Origin: Pleomorphochaeta sp964545735
Lineage (GTDB): Bacteria; Spirochaetota; Spirochaetia; Sphaerochaetales; Sphaerochaetaceae
NCBI GenBank assembly: GCA_964545735.1
Contig: CAZJGS010000015.1
Coordinates: 1 to 30,854, forward strand
Direction of reading: 5' to 3'
DNA: 30,854 nucleotides
A model generated the notes under the pieces. It worked only from the letters and a program-made list of their open reading frames with translations, had not been told where the DNA came from and ran no database searches. Both the position numbers and the translations under genes were made by a program. Of this stretch, positions 24,631-30,799 are shown piece by piece. The first letter of the stretch is position 1; each line of letters begins with the position of its first letter.

Positions 24631-25572
24631 TTAATTGATTAGCAAAACCTCATATGATAAGGTTTTGGTAAATTTCTTATGGATTTCCGACATTTCTTTT
24701 TTTAGAAGACCATCGTCTAATCCTGTCCTTTTCCTTTGAGATAAAGAGGCAACATAATCACCTACTTTTATCTTTCCATGATCTGTATTGTTTTTGATGA
24801 CTGCTTTTATCATTACTGACAGTTCCTTAATTTTCTTGTCCAGCTGCTTTGCAGTTTCTTTCATTGCAAGGTAATTCTGGACATCTTCTTCTATCGGAAC
24901 TTCAGGAATATCCTCGTTTACTTTAAATGCCGAACATCCGGGCCGGTGGTTGCACCATGCACACAGCGGACCCTTTTGTGTCCGAAGTTTCTGATCATCT
25001 TCGTTGCAACATACGCAGCTCCATATCTCCTCAGCATTTTTTACCAATTCACCGAAAATAGTCAGGTCTAATTGATAACCGTTAAAAACTTTCCTTTGTC
25101 CGGTATTTAAGTCCAGAGCAAGGATAGCACCCCTGATCTTTTTGTCCCGCTTTTCCATGGCTAATAAACCCATCTGGTAATGAAGCTGGGTAATCCAGTC
25201 CTCATAGGGCGCGCTGGGAATGCCTGATACAGATTTGCATTCCAGTATGGCCTCGGTATCGTTACTGTGGAACAAGAAATCGAGATGTGCTTTTAACGGA
25301 GCATCAGGATGAGTGACTTCATGTTGATACTCATATCTTACATTCATGGCGTCTAAGGCTTTTTTAAGTATCTTTTCCACCATGTGACCGCGCTCATACC
25401 GTAATAACGTGGTAATGCCCGGGTCATCCGGATTGAGTTTTTCCATTACTGTCTTTCGCATACAACCGGGAACATCAGACGATCCTATGTACTTTGATCT
25501 GTCTCCGAGTTCCTGCAACGTAGCTTCTTTGTTTGTTTTTTTTAATCCTTCACTAAGGATGCGTTCAATCAT
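24631..25572 (-). CDS. Cas4-like PD-(D/E)XK nuclease with iron-sulfur cysteines
   Basis: This 313-residue protein is a RecB-family/Cas4-like nuclease. Catalytic residues can be read in order: RGHMVE (61-66) with H63, AHLDF with D98, ECKS with E111 and K113, and QLHYQ (129-133). Cysteine 37 near the start and CAWCNHRPGC (204-213) near the end have the spacing of the 4Fe-4S cluster in Cas4 and AddB. There is no CRISPR array or other Cas gene in the window, so it is more likely a plasmid recombination exonuclease. A helical C-terminal extension of about 90 residues follows. GGAAGGA precedes the ATG. It is followed by the annealing protein, which suggests a Red-like pair. Confidence 0.85.
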   Translation of the reverse strand: MIERILSEGLKKTNKEATLQELGDRSKYIGSSDVPGCMRKTVMEKLNPDDPGITTLLRYERGHMVEKILKKALDAMNVRYEYQHEVTHPDAPLKAHLDFLFHSNDTEAILECKSVSGIPSAPYEDWITQLHYQMGLLAMEKRDKKIRGAILALDLNTGQRKVFNGYQLDLTIFGELVKNAEEIWSCVCCNEDDQKLRTQKGPLCAWCNHRPGCSAFKVNEDIPEVPIEEDVQNYLAMKETAKQLDKKIKELSVMIKAVIKNNTDHGKIKVGDYVASLSQRKRTGLDDGLLKKEMSEIHKKFTKTLSYEVLLIN

Positions 25573-25595
25573 GATCCTTCCTTTCTTTTTTTTAC

Positions 25596-25624
25596 TTGAC
25601 TTTTCCCTCTTTCTCGTGTAATAT
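25596..25624 (+). promoter_or_regulatory. near-consensus sigma-70 promoter, rightward
   Basis: TTGACT (25596-25601) and TAATAT (25619-25624) are separated by exactly 17 bases, five of six consensus matches each. It drives the small rightward gene starting at 25653, giving a leader of about 20 bases. It lies between that gene and the oppositely directed nuclease gene. Confidence 0.8.
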
Positions 25625-25652
25625 CAACCACGTAAGAAAGGAGATAATTAAT

Positions 25653-25841
25653 ATGAGTCTCAAAGTTATTGAAGGTGGGTACGAAAAAGACAGGTGGATG
25701 CATGATCCGGACACAGATGATGAAACACTGGATGTGTTCAATTATCTATTTACCAAGATCGCAGAGAATGAACGGCCGGAAGCCGCCAAATACATCTGGC
25801 ACCCAAATAGAGAAAAACCAGAACTGAAAATCGTTAAATAA
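25653..25841 (+). CDS. small acidic hypothetical protein, 62 residues
   Basis: I do not recognise this protein. It is acidic in the middle (DPDTDDETLDVFNYLFTKIAENE) and ends with a basic KPELKIVK. AAAGGAG with good spacing selects the ATG at 25653; the open frame begins farther up, but that would lie within the promoter. It is one of three rightward genes in the window and has its own strong promoter, which suggests independent and perhaps constitutive expression. It converges with the 25854 gene (12 bases between stops). Confidence 0.7.
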   Translation: MSLKVIEGGYEKDRWMHDPDTDDETLDVFNYLFTKIAENERPEAAKYIWHPNREKPELKIVK

Positions 25842-25853
25842 TGGATTTTCCCC

Positions 25854-26072
25854 CTAGTTCCTTTCTTCTTTAACAGCTAGTTCGTACTTCCCGCTTTCAC
25901 GCTGTAAAGTCACAGAGATAATAAGTCCATACCGAATACTATATTCCGGTACTTCTCCAAATATTTCCATAACTTCGTCACGCGTCAATTCCTTTTTATA
26001 AACTCTGTTTGCCTTTGTTTGTATTCCTCCCTGCCTGTCGGCAAGAACTTCTGCAAAGCTTCTGATATTCAT
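25854..26072 (-). CDS. small basic hypothetical protein, 72 residues
   Basis: I do not recognise this protein. It begins with a basic, helical segment (RSFAEVLADRQGGIQTKANR), has an acidic turn and ends in strands. AAGGAG with suitable spacing supports the start. It lies 97 bases after the micro-ORF at 26170 and converges with the rightward 25653 gene. Confidence 0.6.
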   Translation of the reverse strand: MNIRSFAEVLADRQGGIQTKANRVYKKELTRDEVMEIFGEVPEYSIRYGLIISVTLQRESGKYELAVKEERN

Positions 26073-26169
26073 CTCTTATCTCCTTCTTTTCTTTACTGAT
26101 TACAAAGCGCAGAACCTCGCAAAAAGATCCTGCTCATCGTAAGACACTATTTCTTTAATGGGATTTTGC

Positions 26170-26241
26170 TTACAGAATTACCGCGAGGGAGAGAAGTACT
26201 GTTCCCCAGGTTATTATGTTCAGAATTGCGAATGCTTTCAT
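26170..26241 (-). CDS. predicted 23-residue membrane micro-protein
   Basis: A 23-codon frame reads MKAFAILNIITWGTVLLSLAVIL, split here as MKAFAILNII and TWGTVLLSLAVIL. It is hydrophobic throughout apart from one lysine, which fits a single membrane helix. The ribosome site is strong (AAAGGAAG, seven bases before the ATG). Such very small membrane peptides are often missed. It lies between the ssb terminator-like stem and the 25854 gene. A toxin-like or regulatory membrane role is possible but not shown. Confidence 0.5.
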   Translation of the reverse strand: MKAFAILNIITWGTVLLSLAVIL

Positions 26242-26263
26242 TTTGTCTTCCTTTCTCTGTTGT

Positions 26264-26307
26264 AGAGGGGAAGACATAGCTCCCCTAAGGGGAATGTCTT
26301 CCCCTCT
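26264..26307 (-). repeat. perfect 14-bp stem after ssb
   Basis: AGAGGGGAAGACAT (26264-26277) pairs perfectly with ATGTCTTCCCCTCT (26294-26307), and an inner TCCCCT/AGGGGA pairing tops it. No U tract follows on the leftward RNA. The 3' arm contains GTCTTCC, which could instead pair with GGAAGAC in the ribosome site of the micro-ORF at 26241. Confidence 0.85.
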
Positions 26308-26356
26308 GGGGTTTGCTTAGAAACTGTTGGATCTATTATTGTGTTAACATTTGTCC

Positions 26357-26773
26357 CTAAAAGGGAATATCATCGTTTTCAAGAGCACCTTCTGCAGAGG
26401 GAGCCGGTTCGGGCTTTGACTGTCCTGATTGTTTGGACTGTCCATCGCCAGGCCCACTCAGCATTTTCATACTCTGAGCAATGATTTCTGTGGTGTACTG
26501 CTTGATTCCGTCTTTGTTTTCCCATTGTCTGGTTTGGATCTTGCCTTCAATATAAATAAGTTTGCCTTTGGTCAGATATTCACCACAGACTTCGCCAAGT
26601 TTCCGCCAGGCAATTATCTTGTGCCATTCGGTTTTTTGAACTTTCTTACCGTTTTTATCTTTCCACTGTTCATCAGTGGCCAGACTAAACGAAGCAACCG
26701 GCGTGCCGTCCTGTGTGTATCTTACCTCTGGGTCATTTCCTAACCTTCCAACTAAAATTGCTTTGTTTACCAT
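26357..26773 (-). CDS. ssb: single-stranded DNA-binding protein
   Basis: This 138-residue protein is a canonical bacterial SSB. It opens VNKAILVGRLGNDPEVRYT with VASFSLAT and TEWHKIIAWRKLGE in the OB-fold, continues with the IEGKIQTRQWENKDG segment, has a glutamine/serine/proline-rich linker and ends in DDIPF, the acidic tip that recruits partners. It binds single-stranded DNA during replication, repair and conjugal entry. I chose the ATG at 26773 by homology and because AAAAGGAG precedes it; the longer open frame upstream is a leader that contains a partial duplication. It is followed by a perfect 14-bp stem. Confidence 0.96.
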   Translation of the reverse strand: MVNKAILVGRLGNDPEVRYTQDGTPVASFSLATDEQWKDKNGKKVQKTEWHKIIAWRKLGEVCGEYLTKGKLIYIEGKIQTRQWENKDGIKQYTTEIIAQSMKMLSGPGDGQSKQSGQSKPEPAPSAEGALENDDIPF

Positions 26774-26939
26774 TTTCTTTTTCTCCTTTTCTGTTTGTTT
26801 GTTGTTTGTGTACCCTTCATTTTGAAGGAACCTTGTTTTGTGAACTATTTTTTTCTTTGTTTGTGAACCATTTTCTTTTTCTCCTTTCTTGTTTGATAGT
26901 TGTTTGTTGCCCTTCATTTTGAAGGAACCTTGTTTTGTG
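26769..26939 (-). repeat. partial tandem duplication of the ssb leader, including its ribosome site
   Basis: A ~73-base segment at 26769-26842 recurs at 26868-26939. Both copies carry the ribosome site and ATGGT, then a poorly matching middle, then an identical 30-base block (26813-26842 and 26910-26939) with a CCTTCA/TGAAGG palindrome. In the upstream copy the duplicated ATG leads to an eight-codon frame (MVHKQRKK, then stop). Confidence 0.75.
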
Positions 26940-27121
26940 CTGTTTACTACGGTTGTTTTCTCTATTTTCTATTTTCTCCTTTCTTGCTTTTTACACACAA
27001 AAAAACCCAATTTTTGTAATTAACATTCCCCAAATCCATGGCCATCAATCAGGTAAAACCTAAAAGAATAGAATGCTTCATTAAAGAATCAGGTTATTTA
27101 TTGCGCGTATTTAACTGTTTT

Positions 27122-27217
27122 TTAAAGACACCTCTCCCAATGAGAGATTTTTTCTAAATCTTTCCATTCACCGAAAACCACAGTTGCCTTGGAATCCACC
27201 AGCTGAATAAGTCGCAT
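27122..27217 (-). CDS. possible 31-residue ORF in the gene-free stretch
   Basis: An open frame with an ATG at 27217 would encode MRLIQLVDSKATV followed by VFGEWKDLEKISHWERCL. The frame stays open upstream to about 27260 without a better start. No ribosome site is visible, so it could be a gene remnant. It is the only protein-like frame I find between ssb and the structured repeat block. Confidence 0.25.
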   Translation of the reverse strand: MRLIQLVDSKATVVFGEWKDLEKISHWERCL

Positions 27218-27311
27218 CAAGCGCAAAATATCGGGGAAAGTCCAATATTTTACATACTGTGTAATCTACCTTTTAGAGGCTACATAATGACATATATTAT
27301 GTGTTCTTTGT

Positions 27312-27559
27312 CTCCCAAATGGGAGCGGCAATAAGTGAGAATCACTTATGCAAATAAACCTTGGTGCCAAAAACGGCACTATTGGATTGCTCCAACAGAG
27401 CTGAAGCAATCCGTAGTGCTGCTTTTAAATAGGTTGGTTAGTTGGTTAACAAGTTACGCGCCTCAAGCTCTACAATGGGGTGATTGTAGTACTTGCAGAC
27501 AAGTTTTCCAGATACGCCATTGTGGGATAGCGTTTATCCAGAAGGGTTGCCCATCCCAC
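27312..27559. other. cluster of consecutive inverted repeats without a gene
   Basis: Within about 250 bases there are six perfect inverted repeats in a row: CTCCC/GGGAG (27312-27325), ATAAGTGA/TCACTTAT (27331-27349), GTGCC/GGCAC (27364-27379), GGATTGCT/AGCAATCC (27384-27412), CTACAAT/ATTGTAG (27470-27489) and GTGGGAT/ATCCCAC (27522-27559). The last contains a competing GGATA/TATCC pairing. No U tracts follow on either strand and no gene is convincing here. It could be a structured RNA, an origin/transfer site, or a regulatory leader of ssb. Confidence 0.6.
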
Positions 27560-27587
27560 TTTCTGAATATATAAATGCCCTCCTTTC

Positions 27588-28025
27588 CTAATTATCGGGA
27601 ATCGGCTCTGTCTTACTACTGCCGTCGCCGTTACCAGCAGACTTCTTTGCTTTGTTTCCCGATGTTTTCTTTGAGGCCTTAGTGGTAACGGTTTCTTCTT
27701 CCTCAATTCCTTTCATCCGCAGTATTGATCGAGGGGTTCTGTATTCCATTTCACAGGCCTTACTCATGTCCTCGAGAAGATCGGATAAATCCATCATACT
27801 TTGTTTGTAACGGGTAAGCAGGGGTATAACTTGTTCAGGTTCAAGGGATACGAGAAGTCTATTTCTTAGTGCCCGTACAACCCTGTCCGCGTTACGTGCC
27901 AGGTCAAGTAGTGAATAAGTATCGGGAGTGTTACAGCGTATAACTCGGGCGTTTCGCTCTCGGGCCATTATCTCCCATCTCGAAGGTTCGGTGGGACTGG
28001 TATTAACAACATTTCTGTTTGTCAT
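27588..28025 (-). CDS. hypothetical protein with basic tail, 145 residues
   Basis: I do not recognise this protein. It has a central helical region (about 40-95: DLARNADRVVRALRNRLLVSLEPEQ and KQSMMDLSDLLEDMSK) and a basic, lysine/threonine/serine-rich C-terminal tail typical of nucleic-acid contact. AAGGAG precedes the ATG. It is the first leftward gene after the divergent NusA-like gene. The 10-base ATGCCCTCCT element at its 3' end (27575-27584) reappears in reverse in the palindrome beyond its 5' end. Confidence 0.6.
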   Translation of the reverse strand: MTNRNVVNTSPTEPSRWEIMARERNARVIRCNTPDTYSLLDLARNADRVVRALRNRLLVSLEPEQVIPLLTRYKQSMMDLSDLLEDMSKACEMEYRTPRSILRMKGIEEEETVTTKASKKTSGNKAKKSAGNGDGSSKTEPIPDN

Positions 28026-28083
28026 TTCTTTACATCTCCTTTAAAGTGCTTTTTTGGTATCTAATTTCAGGGTCCTTATTTCG

Positions 28084-28112
28084 TGCCCTCTATTTAAAGT
28101 AATAGGAGGGCA
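28084..28112. promoter_or_regulatory. palindrome between divergent genes, possible operator
   Basis: TGCCCTC-TATT (28084-28094) and AATA-G-GAGGGCA (28101-28112) form an imperfect palindrome around a six-base centre. It lies in the -35 side of the extended -10 promoter of the NusA-like gene and upstream of the oppositely directed 28025 gene, a position fitting an operator for both. Confidence 0.5.
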
Positions 28113-28131
28113 TGAAAATCTTTTCTATGCC

Positions 28132-28140
28132 TGCTATAAT
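28132..28140 (+). promoter_or_regulatory. extended -10 promoter for the NusA-like gene
   Basis: TGC followed by TATAAT (28135-28140, a perfect -10 hexamer) forms an extended -10 element. No good -35 hexamer lies at 17 bases, which extended -10 promoters do not need. The start codon is about 34 bases downstream. Confidence 0.65.
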
Positions 28141-28173
28141 TAATATATATGATGTGTTCTGGTTGGGAGAAGA

Positions 28174-28920
28174 ATGTCTGACAATAAACTGATTGAAAAT
28201 CTCGGCACTTCAAAGAGAGTGGCGGAGGCTGCTCTTGAATTTGCCGTTACAGATGCCTTGTGCGGATACTTTAACATGCACGAGCCTGACGTTGCTGTTG
28301 ATGTGAGTTCCAGGATTGCTACACTCTTTTTTAACGTTCCGCAGGGAATGGAATTAGAAGAAGCACAGTCTCTTAATTCCAAGATCTATTTTTGCGATTC
28401 CCTACCGGTTACGCTTGACTTTGCATCTTTCCCCAAGCCTGTAATTGACAAATGCAGGCGTACTTTCCCCTATGTATTGGAAACGATAAAAGCACTGGAT
28501 AAATATAAACTGTGGAAGGCTCGTGTCCACAAGGTAGTAGAGGGGGTTATTATCAAGATGGCTGAAAATAGATGCTGGCTCGAAGTTGACCTGGCCGGAC
28601 AAATAGGAATTATGAGACGAGAAGAATGGATTCCGGAAGAAACTCGTCTATACCGGAAAGGCCGAGTATTTCTTTTTTATGTCTTAAAGGCTACACTGAG
28701 CAAAGACATAGTTCATGTCTTTTTATCAAGACACAGTATTAATTTTCCATCCGCTATACTTGAGCAGAGGGTGCCCTGGATAAAATTCTTTTGTAAGAAA
28801 AGATATGCCGGACATAAATCATGGGTTCAGACAAGTTCTATGGATCATTTTGTAAAGAAAGCAGCCGTTTCCGTCAGGAAAGAGTTAAACGGAGAAGTAA
28901 TAGAGCTTATCAAGTCATGA
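28174..28920 (+). CDS. truncated NusA-like transcription factor
   Basis: This 248-residue protein resembles the first half of NusA, the RNA-polymerase-bound factor that modulates pausing, termination and antitermination (E. coli NusA: 495 residues). About residues 15-105 look like the NusA N-terminal domain (ALEFAVTDAL, VAVDVSSRIATLFF). An S1 RNA-binding domain follows (about 115-187), and then the conserved NusA link LSRHSINFPSAILEQRVP (184-201). A KH1-like end (YAGHKSWVQTSS, ELNGEVIELI) follows, but the region that should hold the GxxG loop lacks it; KH2 and the C-terminal repeats are absent. It runs rightward from an extended -10 promoter and converges with the sigma-like gene at 20 bases. 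GGGAG lies close to the ATG. Assignment is by motif pattern; polymerase binding is inference. Confidence 0.75.
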   Translation: MSDNKLIENLGTSKRVAEAALEFAVTDALCGYFNMHEPDVAVDVSSRIATLFFNVPQGMELEEAQSLNSKIYFCDSLPVTLDFASFPKPVIDKCRRTFPYVLETIKALDKYKLWKARVHKVVEGVIIKMAENRCWLEVDLAGQIGIMRREEWIPEETRLYRKGRVFLFYVLKATLSKDIVHVFLSRHSINFPSAILEQRVPWIKFFCKKRYAGHKSWVQTSSMDHFVKKAAVSVRKELNGEVIELIKS

Positions 28921-28939
28921 TTCCATACCAAGACATGAG

Positions 28940-29485
28940 TCAATCACACGTAGAATCCTCTGAGAAATACAGGTTTTCAATCTTTCTATTTAGCTGGTTA
29001 ATCCGTTGTGTCGTTACACGTCTTTTGCTTGCTATCTCATGCGAAGACACCATGTCTTTGGATACTTGAATAATGTCTCCGTAACCGTCGGTTAAGGCTG
29101 CGTTTAAAAACATAAAAGCTGCTTGTTTGTTCTGATTGTTATTTGTGAGATCCTCACTTCCCTTTTCTGTTTCATCCGTAAAATATTTATTGATATATAG
29201 ATCCGTAGCATTGATATTTCCTTCTTTTTCGATGTCTTCGTATGACACCACTCTCGTATCTGAATATCCAGATACACTAAGTTCTTTGTAACGGCTGACA
29301 ACATATATCCAGGCCCATGCGGTTATTGCCGCTTGACCCTCGTATTTTTGCCACCTCCGTATTCCATTCATTGCTGCAAGATATCCTTCCTGAAGCAAAT
29401 CTTCGTATGAGATGTCGACAAGATTTGCGTAACGCTTAGTTAAGACTTTCACTATTGCGAGAATCTTTACCATATAATCTTCCAT
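28940..29485 (-). CDS. small sigma-70-like protein
   Basis: This 181-residue protein has a sigma region-2 signature: ISYEDLLQEGYLAAMNGIRRWQKYEG (split here at DLLQEG, residues 29-34) followed by ITAWAWIYVVSRYKEL, corresponding to regions 2.2-2.4, which contact polymerase and the -10 element. A long acidic, asparagine-rich linker (about 85-120) leads to a weak region-4-like helix-turn-helix (IASKRRVTTQRINQLNRKIENL, about 151-172, quoted in part). It starts inside the end of repA (50-base overlap) with GAGAGG upstream, so it is coupled to replication-initiator expression. It could be an alternative sigma factor or a sigma-derived DNA-binding regulator. It faces the NusA-like gene. Confidence 0.75.
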   Translation of the reverse strand: MEDYMVKILAIVKVLTKRYANLVDISYEDLLQEGYLAAMNGIRRWQKYEGQAAITAWAWIYVVSRYKELSVSGYSDTRVVSYEDIEKEGNINATDLYINKYFTDETEKGSEDLTNNNQNKQAAFMFLNAALTDGYGDIIQVSKDMVSSHEIASKRRVTTQRINQLNRKIENLYFSEDSTCD

Positions 29486-30773
29486 CGTTTTTCACCTCTC
29501 GTCCTCTAAGTTCTCTGGCCATAGAAGCTCTTATCCTGGCATTTATACAGGCGCTTAGGATTACTTCATCAAGCTGCTTCTCTGATTCGGTGAGTTCCGC
29601 ATGAGCCATTTCCTTATGTAAAGTTAGTTCTTCCGGTGGCATGATTTGAAGTCTTTTTGTAACGGCAAGATGTATCCTTTTCTCTTCTTTGGCCTTATTC
29701 CTTTCTTCTTGCTCTTTGACTTTTTGCTGGTGCTTGCTTTCATTTTCCTGATCTTTGTCTTCCTGCCACCCCTCACCCCAGTCATCCATTATCGACTTCG
29801 TGAGATATGCCCGGTAATTCTTACCTGCCGTCTCACTGGTGTAGAGTATGTTCCGTTTTACGTATTCAAAGTCATGTTCGGATAAGGCTTTGATTATTAC
29901 CTCCCGAATTGTTTTCTTCTGTCGGTGCTGTGCAGGTAACAGGGCAGTCAGCGTCTTGTAACTATCCGCCTGAGCGCCGGTAGTCTCTGCATTGCAACGT
30001 CCCGTCTGCAGGGGTTTAGTTGGCTTCGAGGATTTAAGCTTTTTAAATACAAATATTGCCTGTCCCCGCCTCGGACGTTTGACGGTTAAGGTCAGATTCA
30101 GGCTGGTTTTGGCATTGATAATGTCTGTGGCTGCTGTAATTCTCGGGCTAATATCGGCCGCATACTTCTGTTTCATCGGTATTTTGGTGGCCAATTTCAA
30201 GGCGTCGATGCTCCACTCATTGCGCCCTTGGAATGACTTATTGAGAATCTCGTACAGCCGTATTGCAAGGGGGGAGCCAATTGATTTCATCTGTTGGAAG
30301 TCAAGATATCGGAAATAATTGGAGTTCTTGATTTGCTCAAGCCATTTAGGGGCGAATCTGATATTGAGGTGCCCTGTGCCTTTTTCCAGATCCCACTCGT
30401 CAATAATTCCAAAACTCATAGCCTGGTATTCCTTGCCGTCATAAAAAGTGCCGCTGAATTCCAACCCCATCATCTTCCAACGATTCAGACTGTCTTTGAG
30501 CCGCTCTGCGTGATCTTTTCCCGGTGATATTCCACACCCTCTCAGGATCTCCCGCTGAGTTAGTGTCAGCTTCTCTTTCCACCCCTCCTGTTGGGACCGG
30601 AGCATGAGGTAGTAGAGAAATATGATGTCCGTTTTTGTCGGTATTTTATATCCAACTCGTATTTTGAACCCCTTCGGGTCATCCCAGACTAATCCTATTG
30701 ATTGTTCTTTCGAGTCCTGAAACCATAAGGGGTGTTCACAAAAGTTTATGTCCTGCTTAATCAGTTCTTTCAC
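29436..30773 (-). CDS. repA: RepA-type plasmid replication initiator
   Basis: This 445-residue protein resembles the replication initiator protein A family. Winged-helix content is seen in the first 220 residues: an N-terminal segment with IPTKTDIIFLYYLMLRSQQ, LTLTQREILRGCGIS, a RLKDSLNRWKMMGLEF helix, IRFAPKWLEQI, SIGSPLAIRLYEIL and WSIDALKLATKIP. A long charged coiled-coil-like region (about 335-375, EN/K/E/Q-rich) follows. Such proteins bind iterons and open the origin. The iterons (30800-30854) begin 26 bases upstream of its GTG start, which has AAAGGAG nine bases ahead; this is the usual self-regulating layout. The C terminus overlaps the sigma-like gene. Confidence 0.88.
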   Translation of the reverse strand: MKELIKQDINFCEHPLWFQDSKEQSIGLVWDDPKGFKIRVGYKIPTKTDIIFLYYLMLRSQQEGWKEKLTLTQREILRGCGISPGKDHAERLKDSLNRWKMMGLEFSGTFYDGKEYQAMSFGIIDEWDLEKGTGHLNIRFAPKWLEQIKNSNYFRYLDFQQMKSIGSPLAIRLYEILNKSFQGRNEWSIDALKLATKIPMKQKYAADISPRITAATDIINAKTSLNLTLTVKRPRRGQAIFVFKKLKSSKPTKPLQTGRCNAETTGAQADSYKTLTALLPAQHRQKKTIREVIIKALSEHDFEYVKRNILYTSETAGKNYRAYLTKSIMDDWGEGWQEDKDQENESKHQQKVKEQEERNKAKEEKRIHLAVTKRLQIMPPEELTLHKEMAHAELTESEKQLDEVILSACINARIRASMARELRGREVKNDGRLYGKDSRNSESLN

Positions 30774-30799
30774 TTTTCATAGCTCCTTTGCTATTGATA

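Noticed and set aside
24631..25572. Possible Cas4 of a CRISPR-Cas system
   Set aside because: There is no repeat-spacer array, Cas1 or Cas2 anywhere in the window; a plasmid recombination nuclease is simpler.
27420..27460. GGTTGGTTAGTTGGTTAAC considered as an integron attC core
   Set aside because: Neither the GTTRRRY nor the RYYYAAC core is present in the correct arrangement and no integrase is nearby.
27335..27706. Frames of 78-79 codons through the inverted-repeat block
   Set aside because: They run through several perfect palindromes, one overlaps the 27588 gene in another frame, and no ribosome site is suitable. Chance frames are more likely.
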